A stretch of DNA of 29,898 nt. Source: JAFGTP01 sp964472715. Its GTDB lineage: Bacteria > Fidelibacterota > UBA2242 > JAFGTP01. The DNA lies in contig CAYYMT010000038.1 of the NCBI GenBank assembly GCA_964472715.1, forward strand, positions 1-29,898. Reading direction: 5' to 3'. The translations under genes were made by a program, and so were the position numbers. The notes below the pieces were generated by a model that had not been told where the DNA came from, did not search any database, and saw only the letters and a program-made list of their open reading frames with translations. Positions 24,365 to 29,898 of this stretch are shown in pieces. Every line of letters starts with the position of its first letter. Position 1 is the stretch's first letter.

Positions 24365-25375
24365 TTATTTTTTTGAAAATCGGTAAATTATTTTTTCTTC
24401 GTAGCAGCTGCCCGGCCGCAGTAAAGTAGAGGGAAAATCCGGTTGATTCGGCGTGTCCGGAAAATATTGCGGTTCCAGCGCCAGTCCTGCAAAGGGCGGG
24501 TATATTTGACCATTCTTTCCTTTTAAATTGTCGATATATTTCCCGATATAGAATTGAATGCCCGGAAGGGTCGTCAATACATCCATCTGAATGCCGGTAT
24601 CCGGAGCAACCACCCGCGCTGCCTGTTTCATTGGTTCTTCGCTTTTGAGTACGAAATTATGGTCGAATCCGCCCATGGAATTGATTGCTGGTTTTAGTTC
24701 TTTCAGTTTGCGAAGGTCCATCTCAGTACCGGCAACGGGTTCAATTTTCCCGGTGGGAATCGATTCATGAGTCACCGGTGTGAAATGGTCTGCATTGATC
24801 ATCACCTTGTGATTTTTGATTGTAATTTCATTGGATAAATTGAAATAGCTATGGTGGCTCAGGTTCACATGGGTTGGCGCGTCAGTTGTGGCTTTATGTT
24901 CAATTTGCAGTTCATTATCATTGTTAAAAGTGTATGTGACATGGACATCCAGGTTACCGGGAAATCCCTGTTCACCGTCAGGACTGGTTCGAAAAAAATC
25001 GACACTGATATGGTCATTTTCTTCAGCTACTTTCGCACCCCAAACAACTTTGTCAAACCCCTGAATGCCGCCATGGAGTGTTTTAGGCGCTTCGTTTTTG
25101 GAAAGGTGACAGGTTTTGCCGTCAATATCAAAGCGGCCCCTGGCAATTCGATTAGCGTATCGGCCCACCGTCGCGCCGGCAAAGATCGGGTTGGCGATCC
25201 AATCTTCAAGGGTACCAAAACCGAGAGTTAATTCTTTGGAGTTTAACTGAATCGATGTAACACTTGCGCCATAGGTCATCAATTCCACGATCATATTATT
25301 GTCGTTTTCCAGCCTGTATTTGTAAATGGTTGTGCCATTTGCCAGTTTACCAAAATCCGATTTTGTATATTTCAT
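24365..25375 (-). CDS. galM: Aldose 1-epimerase (mutarotase)
   Basis: The 336-residue cytosolic enzyme interconverts alpha and beta anomers of sugars. GalM landmarks are Arg76 (ANRIA), His101 (TLHGG), the catalytic acid His175 (LSHHSYFNL) and the catalytic base Glu301 (LALEPQYFPDTPN). It has a good AGGAG ribosome site and a strong promoter of its own. Its position behind xylA suggests it supplies alpha-D-xylopyranose for the isomerase; glucose or galactose are also possible substrates, because family members are broad. Confidence 0.92.
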   Translation of the reverse strand: MKYTKSDFGKLANGTTIYKYRLENDNNMIVELMTYGASVTSIQLNSKELTLGFGTLEDWIANPIFAGATVGRYANRIARGRFDIDGKTCHLSKNEAPKTLHGGIQGFDKVVWGAKVAEENDHISVDFFRTSPDGEQGFPGNLDVHVTYTFNNDNELQIEHKATTDAPTHVNLSHHSYFNLSNEITIKNHKVMINADHFTPVTHESIPTGKIEPVAGTEMDLRKLKELKPAINSMGGFDHNFVLKSEEPMKQAARVVAPDTGIQMDVLTTLPGIQFYIGKYIDNLKGKNGQIYPPFAGLALEPQYFPDTPNQPDFPSTLLRPGSCYEEKIIYRFSKK

Positions 25376-25419
25376 CTGCTCTCCTGATTAATTTTTCTGA
25401 CTTGTAAAATATGGAATTA

Positions 25420-25448
25420 ATGATAAAAAAGTAAAAGAAAAGTGTCAA
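25420..25448 (-). promoter_or_regulatory. Strong sigma-70-type promoter for galM
   Basis: On the reverse strand TTGACA (25448-25443), a 17-base spacer and TATCAT (25425-25420) match the sigma-70 consensus at 11 of 12 positions. Transcription would start near 25413, about 38 bases before the galM ATG. No GTGTA/TACAC operator overlaps it. Confidence 0.7.
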
Positions 25449-25451
25449 TGT

Positions 25452-25497
25452 ATTGCTTGATAGACAAAGCAATCTCATTCTGTCATAAGATTGCTTT
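25452..25497 (-). terminator. Stem-loop region between xylA and galM
   Basis: AAAGCAATCT (25466-25475) pairs perfectly with AGATTGCTTT (25488-25497), 10 bp with a 12-base loop. The same left arm can instead pair with ATTGCTT at 25452-25458. It lies 31 bases beyond the xylA stop. In the xylA direction it is not followed by a good T-run, so it may be a transcript 3'-end or processing hairpin rather than a classical terminator. Confidence 0.5.
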
Positions 25498-25528
25498 ATT
25501 TTTATAATTGACAATGTTTCAGAGTGTT

Positions 25529-26860
25529 TTATTTTAGATATTTGTTAATCAGACTCTCATAGAGTTCCTGTTTGCCGCTAATTTGTTTGGGTTCACCAAC
25601 TTTGAGAGCGATTTTTTCCAGGTCTTCGAGTCCCAATTCACCGGCAACGAATTTTGCACCATTTCCGGAATTGTAAGAAGCATATCTGCCGGCTCTCAAT
25701 TTAGTGTAGGCAGATTTTGTGATAATGTTGTCAGCAATTATTAATGCTCTTGCCATGGTGTCCATTGAAGAAACGTGAGCAATGAAAATATCTTCCAGAT
25801 CTGTGGAACTGCGCCGGGTTTTGGCGTCGAAATTCATGCCGCCGGTGGTAAAACCGCCATTTTCCAGCATTACCAACATCAATTCTGTTGCGTCATAAAG
25901 ATTATGCAGGAATTCGTCTGTGTCCCAGCCATTGTGCGGGTCTCCCTGGTTAATATCCAGGGAACCAAACATATTGTTATCATAAGCAACCTGTGTTTCA
26001 TGAGCAAAAGTATGTGACGCAAGTGTCGCATGATTGTTTTCAATATTGACTTTGAAATCATCTTGCAATCCGTATTTATTGAGGAAGCCGATAACAGTTG
26101 CAGTATCAAAATCATATTGATGTTTGGTGGGTTCCATTGGCTTTGGTTCTATTAGGAAGGTGCCTTTGAATCCATTGGCGCGGCCATAATCCCGGGCTTT
26201 GGTCAGGAACATACCGAGATTGTCCAATTCTCTTTTCATATTTGTATTCAGCAGTGAAAAATAACCTTCACGGCCGCCCCAGAAGACATAGTTTTCACCG
26301 CCGAGTTTGATGGTTGCGTCTATAGCGTTTTTAACCTGCAAGCCGGCATGGGCCAAAACATTAAAATCAGGATTAGTAGCAGCACCATTCATATAGCGAG
26401 GATCACTAAATACATTCGCAGTACCCCAAAGCAATTTTACTCCGGTTTTGTCCTGGCGTTCTTTTGCCAAATCAGTGATTTCAGCCAGGTTTTTTTGATA
26501 TTCCTGTGCTGATTTTCCATAAGGCGCCATATCAACATCATGGAAACAATAGTACGGAGTACCCAGTTTGGTGAAAAATTCAAAAGCGGCGTCCAGTTTT
26601 GCTTTGGCGGCGTCCATTGGGTCGGAAGGTTTGTTCCATGGAAATATCTGTGTGCCCGGACCAAAGGGGTCTTCGCCGGTGCCGCAGAAGGTATGCCAGT
26701 AAGCAACCGCAAATCTGAAGTGCTCTTTCATGGTTTTGCCGGCGACAATTTTATTTTCATCATAATATTTAAAAGCCAGGGGATTATCTGAATCAGGGCC
26801 TTCAAATTTAATTTTGTCAATACCTGTGAAATATTCTTTTTGTCCAATGAATATGCTCAT
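25529..26860 (-). CDS. xylA: Xylose isomerase
   Basis: The 443-residue TIM-barrel enzyme converts D-xylose to D-xylulose, and the length fits the class II (long) type. Active-site and metal ligands align with the E. coli enzyme at a constant offset of six: His107 and Asp110 (FHDVD), Glu238 (IEPKP), Glu274 and His277 (NIENNHA), Asp302 (GSLDINQGD), Asp313 and Asp315 (GWDTDEF) and Asp345 (NFDAKTRR). WGGREGY is intact. The start is supported by GGAG. Upstream lies a palindromic operator covering the -35 region, with a TATATT -10 element at 26914-26919 on the reverse strand. Confidence 0.97.
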   Translation of the reverse strand: MSIFIGQKEYFTGIDKIKFEGPDSDNPLAFKYYDENKIVAGKTMKEHFRFAVAYWHTFCGTGEDPFGPGTQIFPWNKPSDPMDAAKAKLDAAFEFFTKLGTPYYCFHDVDMAPYGKSAQEYQKNLAEITDLAKERQDKTGVKLLWGTANVFSDPRYMNGAATNPDFNVLAHAGLQVKNAIDATIKLGGENYVFWGGREGYFSLLNTNMKRELDNLGMFLTKARDYGRANGFKGTFLIEPKPMEPTKHQYDFDTATVIGFLNKYGLQDDFKVNIENNHATLASHTFAHETQVAYDNNMFGSLDINQGDPHNGWDTDEFLHNLYDATELMLVMLENGGFTTGGMNFDAKTRRSSTDLEDIFIAHVSSMDTMARALIIADNIITKSAYTKLRAGRYASYNSGNGAKFVAGELGLEDLEKIALKVGEPKQISGKQELYESLINKYLK

Positions 26861-26926
26861 GATATTCTCCTTTTATTCATTAATATTCAGTTGTTTTAGT
26901 CAAAGCTGATTCTAATATAATGGATT

Positions 26927-26947
26927 TTAGTGTAAAAAGTACACTAA
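26927..26947 (-). promoter_or_regulatory. Palindromic operator in the xylA promoter
   Basis: TTAGTGTA (26927-26934) and TACACTAA (26940-26947) are perfect 8-base inverted arms around a 5-base spacer. It sits 7 bases upstream of the TATATT -10 candidate (26914-26919, reverse strand), so binding there would block RNA polymerase. The same half-sites occur before xylB. The rest of the 259-base spacer 26861-27119 shows no gene. Confidence 0.75.
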
Positions 26948-27119
26948 TTAATTTGAAAATTTTTTTATTTGTTAAAATTGGTGGCTTTCTCCATGAAATA
27001 AACGGGAAAATATGAAAATGCAGATCAGATATCATGTCTGGTTATCAAATTTATATTATAAGAAGGTAACCTCAAACTTCAATAACAGACCGGAGACTGT
27101 ATCCTACACCGATCAGTGT

Positions 27120-27584
27120 TTACAAATCAAACATAAACCCCTGGTCTTTGAACTTATGATAAGCCACCTGATCAAATTTATAGAGATAAGCCGCGCGACC
27201 NNNNNNNNNNNNNNNNNNNNNNNNNNNNNNNNNNNNNNNNNNNNNNNNNNNNNNNNNNNNNNNNNNNNNNNNNNNNNNNNNNNNNNNNNNNNNNNNNNNN
27301 CCAATAGTGAAAACCCGCCTGTCCGGATATCGGTGCAGGCCGCCAAAAGCCGCCACCTGTTCCATAAAAATATTTTCGACACCGGTGGTTTCAAATAAAA
27401 TCCGGCGCGCGCCTTCGTCCAGTTCTTCCTCTTTCAGAATGAATCCGCCGGGCAGCGCCCATTGGCCTGTGAAGGGATTAACACCGCGCTTGATGAGCAG
27501 AATTTCCAGTTCATTATTTTCAAAGCCGAAAATGACACAGTCGATAGAAAGATTGTTAATGGTTTTATTCAGGTCATGGGACAT
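27120..27584 (-). CDS. Nudix-domain sugar-responsive transcriptional regulator (AraR/NrtR-like), interrupted by an assembly gap
   Basis: Before the gap 94 residues are readable: a Nudix fold with FGFENNELEILLIKRG and ALPGGFIL, then the Nudix box region (47-69). The box is degenerate: the consensus RE-U-x-EE-x-G reads R61-I62-L63-F64-E65-T66-T67-G68, so two of the metal-binding glutamates are missing and hydrolysis is unlikely. After the gap 26 residues remain, ending LYKFDQVAYHKFKDQGFMFDL, which resembles the end of the winged-helix domain of Nudix-type regulators. The Bacteroides arabinose regulator AraR is a characterised example of the architecture. The middle, including most of the winged helix, lies in the gap. 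The gene sits between xylA and xylB and probably regulates them. Inducer unknown; xylose or xylulose likely. Confidence 0.75.
   Translation of the reverse strand: MSHDLNKTINNLSIDCVIFGFENNELEILLIKRGVNPFTGQWALPGGFILKEEELDEGARRILFETTGVENIFMEQVAAFGGLHRYPDRRVFTIXXXXXXXXXXXXXXXXXXXXXXXXXXXXXXXXXXGRAAYLYKFDQVAYHKFKDQGFMFDL
27201..27300. other. Assembly gap of 100 N inside the Nudix regulator gene
   Basis: Exactly 100 N bases, the same length as the other gap, so it is a placeholder. Related regulators are, from memory, about 220-240 residues. The readable parts total about 120, suggesting that roughly 300 bases are really missing. Confidence 0.95.
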
Positions 27585-27668
27585 CTTATAATCCTTTAAA
27601 TATGTTGATGATCTGATAAGTATTTAAGTTTGGTTAAAAATAAGATTTTTATTTTGAAAATCCAATCA

Positions 27669-27689
27669 TTCGTGTAAATTTTACACAAA
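27669..27689 (+). promoter_or_regulatory. Palindromic operator upstream of xylB
   Basis: GTGTAAA (27672-27678) and TTTACAC (27680-27686) are perfect 7-base arms around a central T. The TT..GTGTAAA...TACAC.AA layout matches the operator before xylA. It lies 26 bases before the xylB ATG and just downstream of a TTGAAA (27654-27659) that could be a -35 box. It is in the 131-base region shared with the divergent Nudix regulator, so autoregulation is possible. Confidence 0.75.
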
Positions 27690-27715
27690 TAGAAAATTCA
27701 TAAGGTGAGGGAGTT

Positions 27716-29194
27716 ATGTTCAGTATTGGTTATGACATTGGCAGTTCATCAATTAAAGGGTCGGTTGTTAATCTGGTAACCGGAGAAATTGTCAGGTCAG
27801 CACAATATCCGGATCAGGAGATGACTATCAATTCGCCTCATCCCGGTTGGGCGGAACAGCATCCTGAAACCTGGTGGGAAGCGGTAAAAAAGGTAACGGC
27901 CATAATTCTGAATGGTTTTAGTGATAATAAAAGGCGGATTAAATATATTGGAATTTCTTATCAGATGCATGGTCTTGTGGCAGTTGATAAAAACGGCGAT
28001 GTGATACGCCCGTCCATCATCTGGTGTGACAGCCGCGCCATTGATGCCGGTGAAGAAATTGAAAAAGCAATGGGCACCGAGTTTTGCCTGAAAAATTATC
28101 TCAATACCCCGGGGAATTTTACGCTGGCTAAACTGAAATGGGTGAGGGAAAATGAACCTGAAAATTACAATAAGATTTATAAAATAATGCTGCCCGGTGA
28201 TTATATTGCCATGAAACTGACCGGCAATATTATCACCACTGCTTCCGGTTTGTCAGAAGGTATTTTCTGGAATTTCAAAACCGGCCAATTAGCTGTGGAA
28301 ATGCTGGAAAAAGTTAGTATTGATGAAAGGGTTATTCCTGAAATAGTGGATACTTTTTCACACCAGGGAACCGTTACAAAAGAGTTTGCCGGTAAATTTG
28401 GATTACCTCGTGATCTGACTGTGAATTACCGGGCCGGTGATCAACCCAATAACGCCTTTTCACTGAATGTGCTCAATCCCGGGGAAGTAGCGACAACAGC
28501 CGGAACTTCCGGTGTGGTTTATGGTGTTTCTGAACGGATTACCCATGACCCAAAATCCAGAGTGAATTCCTTTGCTCATGTCAATCATACCTCTGACGAT
28601 CCTCATCTGGGAATATTGCTTTGTGTCAATGGCTGTGGAATTTCTAATTCATGGATAAAAAAAATTGCCGGTAAATATGAATATGATGAAATGAATGAAT
28701 TGGCGGCGAAAGTAGCTGCCGGATCAGAAAATTTACAAATATTACCATTCGGAAATGGCGCTGAGCGAATGCTGGGAAATAAAAATCCCGGTTGCAGTAT
28801 TCACGGACTGGATTTTAATCGCCACTCCGAAGCCCACTTATTTCATGCCACTCAGGAAGCAGTGGCCTTTGCCTTTAGTTACGGAATGGAGATCATGCAG
28901 GGAATGGGCGTGGATTTAAAGATCATGCGCGCCGGTTCGGCCAATATGTTTCTCAGTCCGGTTTTCCGGGAAACATTGTCAAATATTAATGCATCAGTTA
29001 TTGAACTTTACAATACTGACGGATCAGTCGGCGCAGCGCGCGGCGCGGCTCTGGGCGGCGGTTATTTTGCTTCGGCGGCTGAAGCCTTTAACAATCTGAA
29101 AGTGGTTCAACGCATTGAGCCAAATATCTCAAAATTTGAAGCCACCAGGGATGCTTATCAAAATTGGAAAGAAAAGTTACAACAGGTTTTATAA
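27716..29194 (+). CDS. xylB: Xylulokinase (FGGY family)
   Basis: The 492-residue cytosolic kinase phosphorylates D-xylulose to xylulose 5-phosphate, which enters the pentose phosphate pathway. The N-terminal FGGY domain has the phosphate-binding loop GYDIGSSSIKGSV (5-17), YQMHGLVAVD (82-91, the xylulokinase QMHG segment) and WCDSRA (103-108). The catalytic Asp is Asp242 in RAGDQPNNAFS. The C-terminal domain has the ATP site TTAGTSGVVYG and GSVGAARGAALGGGYF. Length is typical. The start has GGTGAGGGAG upstream. It is probably the first gene of a xylB-xylE operon controlled by the operator just upstream. Confidence 0.95.
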   Translation: MFSIGYDIGSSSIKGSVVNLVTGEIVRSAQYPDQEMTINSPHPGWAEQHPETWWEAVKKVTAIILNGFSDNKRRIKYIGISYQMHGLVAVDKNGDVIRPSIIWCDSRAIDAGEEIEKAMGTEFCLKNYLNTPGNFTLAKLKWVRENEPENYNKIYKIMLPGDYIAMKLTGNIITTASGLSEGIFWNFKTGQLAVEMLEKVSIDERVIPEIVDTFSHQGTVTKEFAGKFGLPRDLTVNYRAGDQPNNAFSLNVLNPGEVATTAGTSGVVYGVSERITHDPKSRVNSFAHVNHTSDDPHLGILLCVNGCGISNSWIKKIAGKYEYDEMNELAAKVAAGSENLQILPFGNGAERMLGNKNPGCSIHGLDFNRHSEAHLFHATQEAVAFAFSYGMEIMQGMGVDLKIMRAGSANMFLSPVFRETLSNINASVIELYNTDGSVGAARGAALGGGYFASAAEAFNNLKVVQRIEPNISKFEATRDAYQNWKEKLQQVL

Positions 29195-29202
29195 TAATAA
29201 TT

Positions 29203-29221
29203 TATCCTATCAAATAGGGTA
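29203..29221 (+). other. Small stem-loop between xylB and the symporter gene
   Basis: TATCCTAT (29203-29210) pairs with ATAGGGTA (29214-29221), including one T-G wobble, around a CAA loop. There is no T-run, so it may affect mRNA stability between the two cistrons rather than end transcription. Confidence 0.3.
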
Positions 29222-29251
29222 TAAACTGAGGAAAGTTTAAAAGGGGAAAGC

Positions 29252-29898
29252 ATGATAGAAAAAAAGAAATATGTATTATTGATCACTTTTGTGGTGACAC
29301 TGGGGGGACTGCTGTTTGGTTATGATACCGCTGTAATATCAGGAACGGTAAGTTCTTTGGAGTTCTTTTTTATTTTACCCAGAATGCTGGGAGAGACAGC
29401 AGCAAATTCGTTGCTGGGATTCACTACCTCAAGCGCGCTGATCGGCTGCATCATCGGTGGTGCCATTGCCGGATTTATGAGCGTGAAATTTGGCCGGAAA
29501 AATTCATTGAGGATCGCAGCGACACTTTTTTTGATTTCTGCAATTGGTTCAGCTTATCCGGAAATGCTCTTTGCCGGAATTGGTGTGTTGGGGCACAAAG
29601 TCCTGCCGCAATTTATATTCTATCGAATCATTGGGGGCGTTGGTGTCGGCATGGCATCATTGCTTTCGCCTCTTTATATTGCCGAAGTAGCACCGGCGCA
29701 TGAACGCGGACGGCTGGTTTCATACAATCAGTTTGCAATTATTTTCGGAATGCTGGTGGTTTATTTCGTGAATTATTTTATTTCCCTCCAGGGAAATGAA
29801 AGTTGGTTGCAGACAGTCGGCTGGCGCTGGATGTTTGCTTCCGAAGTGATACCGGCATCCTTATTTTTAATCCTGTTGAATTTCGTTCCGGAGACACC
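29252..29898 (+). CDS. xylE: D-xylose/proton symporter of the MFS sugar porter family, C-terminal part beyond the window
   Basis: The visible 215 residues closely resemble the first half of E. coli XylE. LGGLLFGYDTAVISGTV (17-33) contains Asp25, equivalent to the proton-coupling Asp27. SALIGCIIGGAIAG is transmembrane helix 2, FGRK is the sugar-porter loop motif, and YRIIGGVGVGMAS, LSPLYIAEVAPAHERGRLVS, NQFAIIFGMLVVYFVNYF and GWRWMFASE follow in order. It would import D-xylose with a proton across the inner membrane. The ATG has a strong AAGGGGA site. It follows xylB by 57 bases, likely in one transcript. The gene is truncated only by the window end. Confidence 0.93.
   Translation, partial: MIEKKKYVLLITFVVTLGGLLFGYDTAVISGTVSSLEFFFILPRMLGETAANSLLGFTTSSALIGCIIGGAIAGFMSVKFGRKNSLRIAATLFLISAIGSAYPEMLFAGIGVLGHKVLPQFIFYRIIGGVGVGMASLLSPLYIAEVAPAHERGRLVSYNQFAIIFGMLVVYFVNYFISLQGNESWLQTVGWRWMFASEVIPASLFLILLNFVPET

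Noticed and set aside
25501..25530. TTGACA on the + strand at 25507 as a promoter
   Set aside because: It would read antisense into the xylA 3' end and has no convincing -10 element at proper spacing.
27012..27398. + strand ORF running through the second N gap
   Set aside because: It exists only because unknown bases are read as open; the reverse strand carries a recognisable Nudix protein.
27120..27584. Reading the Nudix gene as an ADP-ribose or nucleotide hydrolase
   Set aside because: The Nudix box lacks two of its glutamates and the C-terminal end resembles a winged-helix regulator.
1..29898. CRISPR arrays, tRNA or rRNA genes, transposases, phage genes
   Set aside because: I saw no regularly spaced repeats, no tRNA T-loop signature, no rRNA segments and no recombinase or phage motifs.

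Overview
The window is about 30 kb of a bacterial chromosome scaffold of moderate GC. It contains two 100-N assembly gaps (23596-23695 and 27201-27300). Gene density is high, and most genes are on the + strand in tight runs with stop/start overlaps. The content suggests the Fibrobacterota-Chlorobiota-Bacteroidota (FCB) sphere, possibly a Calditrichota, Marinimicrobiota or KSB1-like lineage. The hints are a Bacteroidota-like subclass B1 metallo-beta-lactamase, a FecR/beta-barrel outer membrane protein, a Nudix-type sugar regulator and a TTTG/TAnnTTTG promoter in front of gltX. Good Shine-Dalgarno sequences and several TTGAC-type sigma-70 promoters argue against a typical Bacteroides-like organism. 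This placement is inference; no 16S rRNA gene is present.

Layout. (1) 1-4950 is accessory: a partial aldo/keto reductase (-), a spacer with a degenerate palindromic repeat, a complete B1 metallo-beta-lactamase, a small TolB-blade-like protein, a secreted PQQ-type sugar/sorbosone dehydrogenase-like protein, and a PflA-like radical SAM protein with a possible Tat signal. (2) 5105-12138 is core: gltX, a FecR-domain outer membrane protein with calcium-binding type motifs, the SRP RNA gene, then dnaX-ybaB-recR-pgsA. (3) 12190-18557 is also core: pgpA-cinA-thpR-recA-recX, followed with almost no spacing by a REC-PAS-kinase-REC hybrid sensor kinase and tadA. (4) 18631-24277 holds a membrane-anchored endonuclease/exonuclease/phosphatase (EEP) fold protein that has lost key catalytic residues, an ALDH7-type aldehyde dehydrogenase, and a large lipoprotein made of eight ~85-residue beta-sandwich repeats, interrupted by the first gap. 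(5) 24365-29898 is a D-xylose utilisation locus: galM and xylA on the - strand, a Nudix-type regulator (-) broken by the second gap, and divergent xylB and xylE-like genes (+), the last cut by the window end.

How the genes work together. In the xylose locus, a XylE-like proton symporter would import D-xylose, GalM would interconvert anomers, XylA would isomerise xylose to xylulose and XylB would phosphorylate it. Two matching palindromes (half-sites GTGTA/TACAC, 5-bp spacer) lie upstream of xylA and of xylB, and the Nudix-type protein encoded between them is the obvious candidate ligand-responsive regulator. galM has its own good promoter without this operator. The core clusters combine replication and repair (dnaX, ybaB, recR, recA, recX), phosphatidylglycerol synthesis (pgsA, pgpA), RNA processing (SRP RNA, thpR, tadA) and NMN recycling (cinA). 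The most noteworthy items are the intact B1 beta-lactamase, the two-site xylose operator with its Nudix regulator, the degenerate EEP protein, the radical SAM protein with two possible starts, and the sensor kinase embedded next to recA-recX.
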